DNA from: Streptomyces sp. ITFR-16
GTDB lineage: Bacteria; Actinomycetota; Actinomycetes; Streptomycetales; Streptomycetaceae
Direction of reading: 5' to 3'
Assembly: GCF_031844705.1 (NCBI RefSeq)
Contig: NZ_CP134609.1
Span: forward strand, 2,728,001-2,792,000
Length of the DNA: 64,000 nucleotides
How positions within the stretch are numbered: position 1 is the stretch's first letter; each line of letters opens with the position of its first letter. Positions 8,841-16,808 of this stretch are shown piece by piece. The notes beneath the pieces were generated by a model. That model was not told the DNA's origin, did not search any database, and saw nothing but the letters and a program-made list of their open reading frames with translations. A program made the translations under genes and the position numbers.

Positions 8841-9074
8841 GCGGGTCCCGTCGTGGGTGTCGTCGGGGATGTCGTCGTCCGCGCATGGCCGGTTACCCAC
8901 TGGTACTTAGACATCCAAAAAATTTCCTTAGCGTAGGGAATGTTTGCAGGGGGCAAGCCGTTGAACACCGTGTGGGGCGCACGACAGGCATGCCTGGCGC
9001 TCCACATCCTTGCGGACGGGTCACCCGTCCTCCCAGTAGTTCTCCAGCAGGAGGATCAGACGAAGGGAAGCCCT

Positions 9075-9227
9075 ATGCGCTTCGAGATCATGCGACTCGA
9101 CGATGTCGACGGTACCGCCGTGGACAGCACCGTCGTGGACGCCGCCTCCGTCAACCGGATCGTGCAGCAGGCCGCGGCAACGGGCCAGCGCATCTACATC
9201 CGGCCGGCCGTAAGTTCGGCTTCATAA
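9075..9227 (+). CDS. conserved 50-residue protein
   Basis: A 50-residue protein, MRFEIMRLDDVDG at its N-terminus, that I recognise as a small conserved Streptomyces protein without assigned function. ATG 9075 is preceded by GAAGGGAAG; an in-frame upstream start at 8940 is unlikely. It is acidic in the middle with no membrane segment. The 134 bases upstream contain an AT-rich stretch (8915-8935) likely carrying divergent promoters for this gene and the NYN gene. Confidence 0.75.
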   Translation: MRFEIMRLDDVDGTAVDSTVVDAASVNRIVQQAAATGQRIYIRPAVSSAS

Positions 9228-9240
9228 CGCAGTGCCGCTG

Positions 9241-9301
9241 TAAAGACGCACATAAAGACGCCTTTCCGACGTAACCAGATGACGCAGAACATATAAAGAC
9301 G
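9241..9301. repeat. three TAAAGACG octamers
   Basis: The octamer TAAAGACG occurs at 9241-9248, 9253-9260 and 9294-9301 in the otherwise gene-free stretch after the 50-residue gene. Start-to-start distances are 12 and 41 bases. Such low-GC repeats are unusual here; role unknown. Confidence 0.6.
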
Positions 9302-9302
9302 A

Positions 9303-9336
9303 AGCGCCCCCGCACGGTCCTCCGTGCGGGGGCGCT
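9303..9336. terminator. bidirectional terminator
   Basis: A 15-bp perfect stem (9303-9317 with 9322-9336) with a TCCT loop between the convergent 50-residue gene and the marC-like gene. Confidence 0.85.
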
Positions 9337-9354
9337 GTGCTGCGCGGAGCCGGC

Positions 9355-9960
9355 TCAGGCGTTCTGGATGACCTGGGTGACGCCGTTGATGATCTGCTGC
9401 ACGGCGATGGCCGACAGCATCATCCCGGCCAGCCGGGTGACCAGCACGACGCCTCCGTCCTTGATCACCCGGATGATCAGCAGCGAGTAGCGCATGGTCA
9501 GCCAGGGCACGAGGTGCATGGCGAGGATCGCCGTCCAGACCGAGACCTGGGCCGCCGCACTGTCGGCGTGCTGCACCGCGAGGATCACCGAGACGATCGC
9601 GCCGGGACCGGCGAGCAGCGGCATGCCCAGCGGTACGAGCGCCACATTGACGTCCTTGGTCTGCGTGGGCTCGTCGGTCTTGCCGGTCAGCAGGTCGAGC
9701 GCGATGAGCAGCAGGAGCAGTCCGCCGGCGATCATCAGCGCGGGGACGGAGACATGCAGGTAGTCCAGGATCTGCTGGCCGAGCAGGCCGAAGACGGCGA
9801 TCACGCCGAAGGCGACGGCGACCGTCTGGAGCGCCATGCGGCGCTGGATCTTGGCCGGGCGGCCGGCGGTGAGGGCGAGGAAGATCGGGGTGATCCCGGG
9901 CGGATCCATAATCACAAAAAGGGTGAGAAAAAGGGATCCGAAGACAGCGACGTCGAACAC
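9355..9960 (-). CDS. MarC family integral membrane protein
   Basis: A 201-residue membrane protein with six predicted membrane segments. It has the MarC-family features FLTLFVIMDPPGITPIFLAL near the N-terminus and PLLAGPGAI in the middle. Despite the name, MarC proteins are not established multidrug resistance factors and their transport role is unsettled. I chose GTG 9960, which gives the usual family length and puts the first membrane segment at the N-terminus; GTG 10008 would add 16 residues. Confidence 0.85.
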   Translation of the reverse strand: MFDVAVFGSLFLTLFVIMDPPGITPIFLALTAGRPAKIQRRMALQTVAVAFGVIAVFGLLGQQILDYLHVSVPALMIAGGLLLLLIALDLLTGKTDEPTQTKDVNVALVPLGMPLLAGPGAIVSVILAVQHADSAAAQVSVWTAILAMHLVPWLTMRYSLLIIRVIKDGGVVLVTRLAGMMLSAIAVQQIINGVTQVIQNA

Positions 9961-10114
9961 GGTGAGCCTTGCGAGGAGAGAGCGGAACTGCGGGAGGAAA
10001 GGACGCACCCCGGCGGCGCCGCGGACGGATGGCGCGCGCGGGCGGCAACGGGGGGGCGACGGCGCCCGGCCGCGCGGGCGCGGCCGGGCGTGAAAGGTGG
10101 TGCGGTGGGTGCCG

Positions 10115-10981
10115 TTACGCCGGGACGGCTCCGCCCGCGCCCGGCACCGGGAAGGCTCCCGTGGCGCGCCGGGTGATCTCGCCGTAGATCTCCGGGTCGG
10201 TGGTGTACTCGCCGAGCGCCACGGTCTTGCGGCTGCCGTGGTAGTCGCTGGAGCCGGTCGTCAGCAGCCCCAGCTCGCGGGCGAGTCCACGCAGCCGGGC
10301 CCGGGTCGGCTCGTCGTGGTCCATGTGGTCGACCTCGATGCCGTCGAGTCCGGCCGCCGCGAGTCGCGCCATCGACGCCTCAGGGACCACCTCACCGCGC
10401 TTGACGGCGGCCGGGTGGGCGAAGACGGTGACGCCGCCCGCGGCCTTGACCAGCCGGATCGCGTCGAAGGGGTCCAGTTCGTGCTTCTCGGCGTACGCGC
10501 GTCCGCCGTCGGCCAGCCACTGGGGCGTGAAGGCGTCGGAGACGGTCGGCACGACACCCAGTTCGACCAGGGCGGTGGCGATGTGCGGCCGCCCGACCGA
10601 GCCGTCCCCGGCGATCCGCGCGACCTGCTCCCACTCGACCGGCACGCCCAGCTCCCGGAGCTTGCGCACCATGGCCCGGGCGCGGGGCACCCGGTCGTCG
10701 CGCACCAGCTCGCGCTCGCGCGCGAACGCGGGCTCGTCCGGGTCGAAGAGGTACGCCAGCATGTGCAGGCCCACGCCGTCGATGCGGCAGGAGAGCTCGG
10801 CGCCGGTGATCAGCGTGAGCCCGTCGGGGAGGGCGGCGATCGCCTCGGCGTGCCCGCGGACCGTGTCGTGGTCGGTGAGGGCGACGACGTCGAGGCCTGC
10901 CGCCGCCGCGTTCCGTACCAGCTCGGCGGGGGTGTCCGTGCCGTCCGACGCGGTGGAGTGGGTGTGCAGATCGATGCGCAC
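10115..10981 (-). CDS. PHP-domain phosphoesterase
   Basis: A 288-residue PHP-domain protein. Metal-binding motifs are visible: DLHTHSTASDG at residues 4-14, ALTDHDTVRG near 37-46, a further His in FAHPA and SSDYHG near the end. The closest characterised relatives are YciV/RNase AM-type enzymes acting on 3',5'-bisphosphonucleotides and RNA 5' ends, so a nucleotide or RNA phosphoesterase is likely. GTG 10981 follows GGAG by 8 bases; the longer start at 11023 is less likely. Confidence 0.87.
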   Translation of the reverse strand: MRIDLHTHSTASDGTDTPAELVRNAAAAGLDVVALTDHDTVRGHAEAIAALPDGLTLITGAELSCRIDGVGLHMLAYLFDPDEPAFARERELVRDDRVPRARAMVRKLRELGVPVEWEQVARIAGDGSVGRPHIATALVELGVVPTVSDAFTPQWLADGGRAYAEKHELDPFDAIRLVKAAGGVTVFAHPAAVKRGEVVPEASMARLAAAGLDGIEVDHMDHDEPTRARLRGLARELGLLTTGSSDYHGSRKTVALGEYTTDPEIYGEITRRATGAFPVPGAGGAVPA

Positions 10982-11056
10982 GACACGGACTCCAGTGCTC
11001 ACGGCCGGTTGGGGGACACCCAAGGATAACCGGCCGGCGCAGGGGGTCCGGTCCGC

Positions 11057-11701
11057 TCAGGGCCCCGTCAGCAGCCGGGGGGTGAGCGCGCCGCAGGGCA
11101 CCAGGTCGACCTCTCCCCCGGCGTCCCGCAGATCCGTGAGCACCAGCTCGTCGTACATGAGGAGGCCGGACTGCTCGGGCCAGACGATCGCCCAGAGCCA
11201 GAGCCCGCGCGCCTCGCCCGCGAAGACGGCCCGGTCGGCGGGGGCGTCCTTCACATGCCAGAGTGGCGTCGGCCGGCCGGCCGCGAGCACCTTGACCTCG
11301 GGCGGCCCGTCCACCCGCAGGTGCGGGCCCGGGTCGGGGCCGTCGATCCCGGCGTAGCGCGCGCCGAGCCCGACGCCCAGCTCCTCCGCGACGAGCAGCA
11401 GCTCGCCCATGCCGCCGAGCGGCCCGGGTCCGGAGCAGGCGACGGCGGTGGCCCGGCCCCCGCTGCGGTCGTCGCCGGCGCAGGCCACGCCCGTGAACAG
11501 CCAGCCGACCGGCAGCGGCCAGGGCATCCAGACCGGTACCTGGGCCCGGTGCACCACGACGCCGAGCGCCTCGACGCTCGGCGGGACGACCGGCTGGAGC
11601 GGATGCACGCTGCCGTGCAGATCGCACTGCCAGGTGTCGGCGAACAGACCGGGCGCCCTGACCCGGCCTCCGCACTTCGGGCAACTGGGTTCGCCCCTCA
11701 T
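11057..11701 (-). CDS. DUF6758-type zinc-ribbon protein
   Basis: A 214-residue protein that begins with a zinc-ribbon-like stretch: SCPKCGG at residues ~5-11 and WQCDLHG near 24-30. The rest is a Trp-containing mixed domain with no catalytic motif I can name. It matches the Streptomyces family now called DUF6758. ATG 11701 is used; a TTG nine bases upstream is closer to GGGAGG and is an alternative. It lies downstream of the PHP gene's promoter on the opposite side of the MFS promoter region. Confidence 0.7.
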   Translation of the reverse strand: MRGEPSCPKCGGRVRAPGLFADTWQCDLHGSVHPLQPVVPPSVEALGVVVHRAQVPVWMPWPLPVGWLFTGVACAGDDRSGGRATAVACSGPGPLGGMGELLLVAEELGVGLGARYAGIDGPDPGPHLRVDGPPEVKVLAAGRPTPLWHVKDAPADRAVFAGEARGLWLWAIVWPEQSGLLMYDELVLTDLRDAGGEVDLVPCGALTPRLLTGP

Positions 11702-11793
11702 ACCGACCAACGGTCCTCCCCGGCCGTCGCCGCGTCAAGGACGATCACCCTTCCGCAGCGTGGCCGCTGAGCAGGGAGCCTTCCCCAAATCTA

Positions 11794-11808
11794 GATGTAG
11801 CTTGCATC
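11794..11808. promoter_or_regulatory. candidate operator upstream of MFS gene
   Basis: An interrupted palindrome GATG-N7-CATC with matching inner bases, 61 bases before the MFS start in an AT-rich stretch (11790-11850). It resembles a MarR-type site, but no regulator gene is adjacent. Confidence 0.4.
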
Positions 11809-11869
11809 CATTAGGTCCTCTAACTTATTCTGTGCATAACACAACGATCTAGTGGAGAGCGAGAAGCCC

Positions 11870-13102
11870 ATGCAGGGAGAGGACCCGTTCGATCAGGGAA
11901 CGGTCAGCATCCTGCGCCAGCCGAAGGCCGTCTGGGCCACAGCGGGCGCTTCTGTTGTCGCGTTCATGGGAATCGGCCTGGTGGACCCGATTCTGCCGTC
12001 CATCGCCAAGGGCCTGGAGGCGACGCCGAGCCAGGTGTCCCTGCTCTTCACCTCGTACTTCCTGATCACCGCCGTCGCGATGCTCGTCACCGGCTTCGTC
12101 TCCAGCCGTATCGGCGGCCGCAAGACCCTGCTGGCCGGCCTCGCCCTCGTGGTGGTCTTCGCCGCGCTCTCCGGCACCTCGTCGTCCGTGGCGGAACTCG
12201 TCGGCTTCCGGGCCGGCTGGGGCCTGGGCAACGCGCTCTTCGTCTCGACCGCCCTCGCCGTGATCGTCGGAGCCGCGGCGGGCGGCAGCTCGGCGGCGAT
12301 CCTGCTGTACGAGTCGGCGCTCGGCCTCGGCATGGCGTGCGGGCCGCTGCTCGGCGCCCTGCTCGGTGACGCCAGCTGGCGCTACCCCTTCTTCGGCACG
12401 GCCGCGCTGATGGCGATCGGCTTCGTCTGCATCACCGCGTTCCTCAAGGAGCAGCCCAAGCCGGCCCGCAGGACATCGCTGCTCGATCCGGTCAGGGCGC
12501 TCGGGCACGGCGGGCTCGCCTCCGTCGCGGCGTCCGCGTTCTTCTACAACTACGCGTTCTTCACGATCCTGGCCTTCACCCCGTTCGTGCTGAACATGAC
12601 GCCGTACAAGTCCGGCGCCGTCTTCTTCGCCTGGGGCCTGCTGCTCGCGGTCTTCTCGGTGCTCGTCGCGCCCCGGCTGCAGAAGCGCTTCGGCTCGCTC
12701 AAGGTGCTCGGCGCCTCGCTGGTGCTGCTCGCCGCCGACCTGCTGCTCCTCGGATACGGCAGCCACACCGCGGCCATCGTCTGCACCATCGTCTCCGGCG
12801 CCTTCATCGGCATGAACAACACCGTCTACACGGAACTGGCACTCGGCGTCTCGGACGCGCCGCGCCCGGTGGCGAGCGCGGGCTACAACTTCGTCCGCTG
12901 GTTCGCGGCCGCCGCCGCGCCCTACCTGGCCCCGAAGATCGAGGAGTGGAGCAACATCCACATCCCGTTCGTGGTCGCCGCCGTCGCGGCGGTCGTCGGT
13001 GCCGTCGTGGTCCGGGTACGCCGTTCGGCGCTGACGCACGAGGCGGAGGAACTGGAGCCCAAGCACGCCACCGAGGACGGGGTCACCGTCTTCGCCGACT
13101 GA
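11870..13102 (+). CDS. MFS transporter
   Basis: A 410-residue major facilitator transporter with about 12 membrane segments and the motif between segments 2 and 3 as SRIGGRKTLLAG. The family pattern (GIGLVDPILPSIAKGL, first segment) fits a drug/proton antiporter of the 12-segment type. ATG 11870 is chosen because GGAGAGCGAGAAG precedes it; GTG 11852 lacks a ribosome site. The substrate is unknown. The upstream palindrome at 11794 and the AT-rich promoter suggest inducible expression. Confidence 0.85.
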   Translation: MQGEDPFDQGTVSILRQPKAVWATAGASVVAFMGIGLVDPILPSIAKGLEATPSQVSLLFTSYFLITAVAMLVTGFVSSRIGGRKTLLAGLALVVVFAALSGTSSSVAELVGFRAGWGLGNALFVSTALAVIVGAAAGGSSAAILLYESALGLGMACGPLLGALLGDASWRYPFFGTAALMAIGFVCITAFLKEQPKPARRTSLLDPVRALGHGGLASVAASAFFYNYAFFTILAFTPFVLNMTPYKSGAVFFAWGLLLAVFSVLVAPRLQKRFGSLKVLGASLVLLAADLLLLGYGSHTAAIVCTIVSGAFIGMNNTVYTELALGVSDAPRPVASAGYNFVRWFAAAAAPYLAPKIEEWSNIHIPFVVAAVAAVVGAVVVRVRRSALTHEAEELEPKHATEDGVTVFAD

Positions 13103-13107
13103 CCCGG

Positions 13108-13743
13108 TCAGTCCAGAGCCACCGAATGTCGCAGGGGATCGCGCAGGTCCGTCCCCTGCGACAGCCATCTCTCCTGGAGCTCCTGCGCGCCGTGCACCCG
13201 CTTCCAGGCCGCCTCGTTGTGCGTCATCGGCAGCAGCGGCAGGAACCGCACCGGCTCCATCGGCCCGCCCGTCTCCCGGCCGTCACCCCCCGCGGAGCCG
13301 CTGCGCGGCGAGGCCTCGTTCAGCTCCAGGTCCTCCACCAGCCCCCCGGGCTCCGCGACGAGCACCGAGCTGAACGGCGCCCCCGGCCACAGCGGCTCCC
13401 CCACGTCCAGCGAGGCACCGGGGGCCACGATCACCCCCTCCACCTGGGGCGAGGCCGCCAGCACCGCGAGCTTGCGCAGCACCTGGTCGGTGTCGGCGAG
13501 CCCGACCCGTACCGACAGCACCAGTTCGGCGCGCGGGCCCTTCACCGGGTCGGCGAGGGCCGCAGCGGGATCGGCCATCGGCTGGGCGGACATGCCGAGC
13601 GTGGCGTACCTCACCACGTCGCCGTCGATGAAACGGAGTACCTCGATCCGGTCCGTCCCGAGAAACGTCACTGCTGCGCGTGCGTCCGGTTCACCCAGGG
13701 CCGTCCGCAGACGTGCCTCGACCAGAGCAAGAATTTCTGCCAT
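13108..13743 (-). CDS. suppressor-of-fused (SUFU) domain protein
   Basis: A 210-residue soluble protein with the pattern of bacterial suppressor-of-fused-like domains (DRIEVLRFIDGDVVRYATLGMS... AELVLSV... FLPLLPMTHNE). These domains occur widely as immunity or binding modules, but no toxin gene is adjacent. It converges with the MFS gene with only 5 bases between stop codons. No clear ribosome site precedes ATG 13743. Confidence 0.72.
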   Translation of the reverse strand: MAEILALVEARLRTALGEPDARAAVTFLGTDRIEVLRFIDGDVVRYATLGMSAQPMADPAAALADPVKGPRAELVLSVRVGLADTDQVLRKLAVLAASPQVEGVIVAPGASLDVGEPLWPGAPFSSVLVAEPGGLVEDLELNEASPRSGSAGGDGRETGGPMEPVRFLPLLPMTHNEAAWKRVHGAQELQERWLSQGTDLRDPLRHSVALD

Positions 13744-13804
13744 GCCGTGAGCATAGGACGCGTATGGAACGGGCAAAGTAAGGGATTGGCCCTGTACCGG
13801 CTGC

Positions 13805-14153
13805 TAGCCTGGGGTGCCGGTCGGGACAGCACGCAGAAGCGTCGCTCTCAAGTCCCGACGAAACGTCATCCCCCACGGGGGACCGACCGGAGGAGGTGGG
13901 GCTGCGGTGGATCCAAGTCGACCGTGCAGTACCAGCCGCTCTTCCGCTCGACACCTTTCTTCTGTGATCTGACGCCTTCTCGGTCAAGGCCCATGGCATT
14001 TCGCACGACGGAAGAGCACTCCTTTTTTGCCTGTCTGTAGCGAACGCCGTCGTCGTGCCTCCGCGGTGCCGCCCGCTTTGCGGACGTGAGCCCACGTCCC
14101 CATTCCGGGCTGTGCCACGCCCTCGCCGACGGCCCTCCGTGAAGGAGCCAGCC
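13805..14153 (+). promoter_or_regulatory. corA promoter and long structured leader
   Basis: The 410-base gap before corA has a TAGCCT -10 box (13805-13810), implying a leader of about 335 bases. It can fold: GTCGGGAC (13820-13827) with GTCCCGAC (13852-13859); CCCCC-ac-GGGGG near 13870-13882; a CTGC...GCAG stem near 13904-13931; and GGACGTG-agcc-CACGTCC (14082-14099). A short ORF lies at 13993-14040. Because CorA moves Mg2+, a cation- or translation-sensing leader is a reasonable inference. It does not show the M-box core I know. Confidence 0.5.
13993..14040 (+). CDS. candidate leader peptide, 15 residues
   Basis: ATG to TAG frame encoding MAFRTTEEHSFFACL within the corA leader. It has only a weak AAGG upstream. 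Paired acidic residues recall Mg2+-sensing leader peptides that destabilise ribosomes, but evidence is thin. Confidence 0.25.
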   Translation: MAFRTTEEHSFFACL

Positions 14154-15275
14154 ATGTCGATGATCCGTGACCTGCGCGCCGTGGTGCGCCCGTCCCTGCG
14201 CAAGACCAACACCCTGCACAACAGCTACGACGCCACGCGCGACCCGTCCGCCTCCAGCGCGGTCGTCGACTGTGCCGTCTACCAGGAGGGCCGCCGCCTC
14301 GCCGAGGTGGACGGCACCTGCCGTACGCCGCACGAGGCGATGCTCCGCGTCCGGGAGAAGGGCGGCTTCGCCTGGATCGGCCTGCACGAGCCGACCGAGG
14401 AGGAATTCGCGGGCATCGCCCGGGAGTTCGGCCTGCACCCGCTGGCCGTGGAGGACGCCGTCCACGCCCACCAGCGGCCCAAGCTGGAGCGGTACGACGA
14501 CACGCTGTTCACGGTCTTCAAGACCATCCACTACGTCGAGCACACCGAACTGACCGCGACCAGCGAGGTCGTCGAGACCGGCGAGGTGATGTGCTTCACC
14601 GGCCGGGACTTCGTCATCACCGTGCGGCACGGCGGCCACGGCTCGCTGCGCGCCCTGCGCCACCGGCTCCAGGACGACCCCGAACTGCTCGCCAAGGGCC
14701 CCTCGGCGGTCCTGCACTCCATCGCCGACCATGTCGTCGACGGCTACATCGCGGTGGCAGCCGCCGTGCAGGACGACATCGACGAGGTGGAGATCGAGGT
14801 CTTCTCCACCCCGGACAAGGGCAGCCCGCGCGGTTCGGACGCGGGCCGGATCTACCAGCTCAAGCGCGAGGTGCTGGAGTTCAAGCGGGCCGTCTCCCCG
14901 CTGCTGCGCCCGATGCAGCTGCTCAGCGAGCGGCCGATGCGGCTGATCGACCCGGACATCCAGAAGTACTTCCGGGACGTCGCCGACCACCTGGTCCGGG
15001 TGCAGGAAGAGGTCATCGGCTTCGACGAACTGCTCAACTCGATCCTCCAGGCCAATCTGGCGCAGGCGACCGTCGCGCAGAACGAGGACATGCGCAAGAT
15101 CACCTCCTGGGCGGCGATCGTCGCCGTGCCCACGATGATCTGCGGCGTCTACGGCATGAACTTCAAGCACATGCCGGAGCTGCGCTGGACCTACGGCTAC
15201 CCGGTCGTGATGGGCTTCATCGGCGTGGTCTGCTTCTCCATCCACCGCATGCTCAAGCGCAACGGCTGGCTCTGA
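14154..15275 (+). CDS. corA: CorA magnesium/cobalt transporter
   Basis: A 373-residue CorA-family divalent cation channel. The N-terminal cytoplasmic domain is followed by the long stalk helix, then the first membrane segment ending in the signature YGMNF and the second segment at the C-terminus ending in a basic tail (RMLKRNGWL). ATG 14154 follows AAGGAG at 14142. The protein forms pentamers importing Mg2+ (and Co2+ or Ni2+ in relatives). The long leader upstream suggests post-initiation control. Confidence 0.93.
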   Translation: MSMIRDLRAVVRPSLRKTNTLHNSYDATRDPSASSAVVDCAVYQEGRRLAEVDGTCRTPHEAMLRVREKGGFAWIGLHEPTEEEFAGIAREFGLHPLAVEDAVHAHQRPKLERYDDTLFTVFKTIHYVEHTELTATSEVVETGEVMCFTGRDFVITVRHGGHGSLRALRHRLQDDPELLAKGPSAVLHSIADHVVDGYIAVAAAVQDDIDEVEIEVFSTPDKGSPRGSDAGRIYQLKREVLEFKRAVSPLLRPMQLLSERPMRLIDPDIQKYFRDVADHLVRVQEEVIGFDELLNSILQANLAQATVAQNEDMRKITSWAAIVAVPTMICGVYGMNFKHMPELRWTYGYPVVMGFIGVVCFSIHRMLKRNGWL

Positions 15276-15309
15276 CCGCCCCGGTGCGGGCCGGTCTAAG
15301 CTCTGCCCC

Positions 15310-15837
15310 ATGACTGCTGCTGACACGCTGCTCGGGCCGGCCCTCGTCGAGGAGGCCACCAAGAAGTCGGGCCTCATCTGGGTGCGCGGCACCGGTCCCG
15401 CTCGGGCGCTGTGGCATGTGTGGCACGAGGGGGCGGCGCATCTGGTCGGGGACGGTCCGGGCGAGCAGCCGCTGCCGGCCGGCCTCACCGACGGCTCCAC
15501 CGCCGAGGTGACCGTCCGCAGCAAGGACAAGGGCGGCCGCCTCGTCGCCTGGCCGGCCTCGGTGGCCGTGCTCGCACCGCACTCCGAGGAGTGGGAGGCC
15601 GCCGTCGCCGAGCTGAAGGGCAAGCGGCTCAACGCACCGGACGCGGAGCTGATGCCCGAGCGGTGGGCACGCGAGTGCCGGGTTTTGCGGCTGACGCCCA
15701 CCGGGTCCCGTACGGACCTGCCGGACACCTCCGGAGCGGCCGCGCCGCTGCCCAGCCCGGCGACCACCCGGCTGCCGGTGCCGGCCGGGCTGCCGCGCCT
15801 GCTGAAGCGGTCCCTGCGCCGCTCCCAGGACTCCTAG
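15310..15837 (+). CDS. conserved hypothetical protein
   Basis: A 175-residue soluble protein (GLIWVRGTGPARALWHVWHEG...) conserved in streptomycetes as far as I recall. The beta-strand-rich N-terminal half could be a flavin-reductase-like split barrel, but no cofactor motif is evident, so I assign no function. TAAGCT at 15297-15302 ends 7 bases before the ATG, suggesting a leaderless transcript. It converges with the lipoprotein gene with only two bases between stop codons. Confidence 0.7.
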   Translation: MTAADTLLGPALVEEATKKSGLIWVRGTGPARALWHVWHEGAAHLVGDGPGEQPLPAGLTDGSTAEVTVRSKDKGGRLVAWPASVAVLAPHSEEWEAAVAELKGKRLNAPDAELMPERWARECRVLRLTPTGSRTDLPDTSGAAAPLPSPATTRLPVPAGLPRLLKRSLRRSQDS

Positions 15838-15839
15838 GA

Positions 15840-16604
15840 CTAGGACGCCGACTTCGGCAGCTGGCGCCCGTAGTCGACCGTGTCGTCGTCGGCGGGGGCC
15901 GCCAGCGCGAAGTCCTTGCCCCAGTCGGCGAGCGTGATCACGCCCCCGCCCCCGCCCCGGGCGAAGCGCAGCGGATACGGCTTGCCCTCCAGCGACACGT
16001 CCAGCGCGCCGCCCTCGCCCTTGCCGCCGGTGATCCGGACCGTGCGCACCCCCCGGACCGTGTCGCGGTCCCCCTTGCCGACCTCGCCGTGCAGCGAGAG
16101 CAGCCCGTCGAGCAGCACCTTCTTGTCCGTGAACCCGCTCATCTGCTTGTAGGTGGGGTCGTCCTCGGGGACCTTCACGTACTTCCCCTCCAGCTTGTCC
16201 GCGGCCGCCCCGCCCGCGTCGCCGGAGGTGCCGTGCTCGTCGTGGCTCCAGAAGCCGGCACCGGCCTTGAGGTAGAGCTCCTCGCCGACCCGCAGCAGCT
16301 CGAAGGTGCTGTTCTTCGAGGTGACGGACCCCACCCCGCCCCTGTCCTTCAGCCGCATGTCGATCTTGTACGTGCCGCCCTTGCTGACCAGCGTGCCGGC
16401 GAGGCGGACCGTGGGGGCGGAGTCCGCAGCCGACCGCGCCTTCTTCTCGATCTCCGGTGCGCTCAGCTTGGCGACGCCGTTGGTCCCCTTGTCCGGATCC
16501 TCGCCCGCGCACGCGGTCAGCGCCGCGGTGAGCCCCGCGCAGAGCACGAGGGCGAGGGAGGCGGTCCGGCGGCGGGCCCGGACGGGCGGGACAAAAGAGG
16601 TCAC
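15840..16604 (-). CDS. secreted lipoprotein, LprG/LppX-like
   Basis: A 254-residue lipoprotein with a signal peptide and lipobox LTAC (cysteine near residue 32). The mature part (VRLAGTLVSKGGTYKIDMRLK... GVRTVRITGG) matches the beta-rich LolA-like fold of actinobacterial LprG/LppX lipoproteins, which carry or bind lipids. GTG 16604 is preferred because GAGAGG lies just upstream; ATG 16628 has no ribosome site. It is divergent from the MgtE-N protein gene. Confidence 0.78.
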   Translation of the reverse strand: MTSFVPPVRARRRTASLALVLCAGLTAALTACAGEDPDKGTNGVAKLSAPEIEKKARSAADSAPTVRLAGTLVSKGGTYKIDMRLKDRGGVGSVTSKNSTFELLRVGEELYLKAGAGFWSHDEHGTSGDAGGAAADKLEGKYVKVPEDDPTYKQMSGFTDKKVLLDGLLSLHGEVGKGDRDTVRGVRTVRITGGKGEGGALDVSLEGKPYPLRFARGGGGGVITLADWGKDFALAAPADDDTVDYGRQLPKSAS

Positions 16605-16808
16605 AGGCGCACTGCCTCTCATCTGCATGGCGGGGGTGGCAGACGGCAGCGTACCCGTGCGGCCTACGTCTTCCGGCCCAGAGCCGTACGGACGGTCCGC
16701 CGGGGCGGCCCGCAGAGGTACGGGCTAGCCTGATCACGTCATAACGGTGCGATAACCGACGGCGCGGGCGGCATCCGCGCGCACGGCGGGAGACGAGGAG
16801 GCCCAGGC

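Noticed and set aside
8841..8900. 20-residue N-terminal extension of the NYN protein from GTG 8900
   Set aside because: No ribosome site precedes it and the residues are unlike the family; ATG 8840 fits better.
12946..14040. 364-codon plus-strand frame crossing the MFS gene end, the SUFU gene and the corA leader
   Set aside because: It overlaps recognised genes and its residues lack any domain; only its last 15 codons were kept as a tentative leader peptide.
13817..14153. M-box (ykoK) Mg2+ riboswitch before corA
   Set aside because: The conserved M-box core sequence that I know is not visible, so only an unclassified structured leader is claimed.
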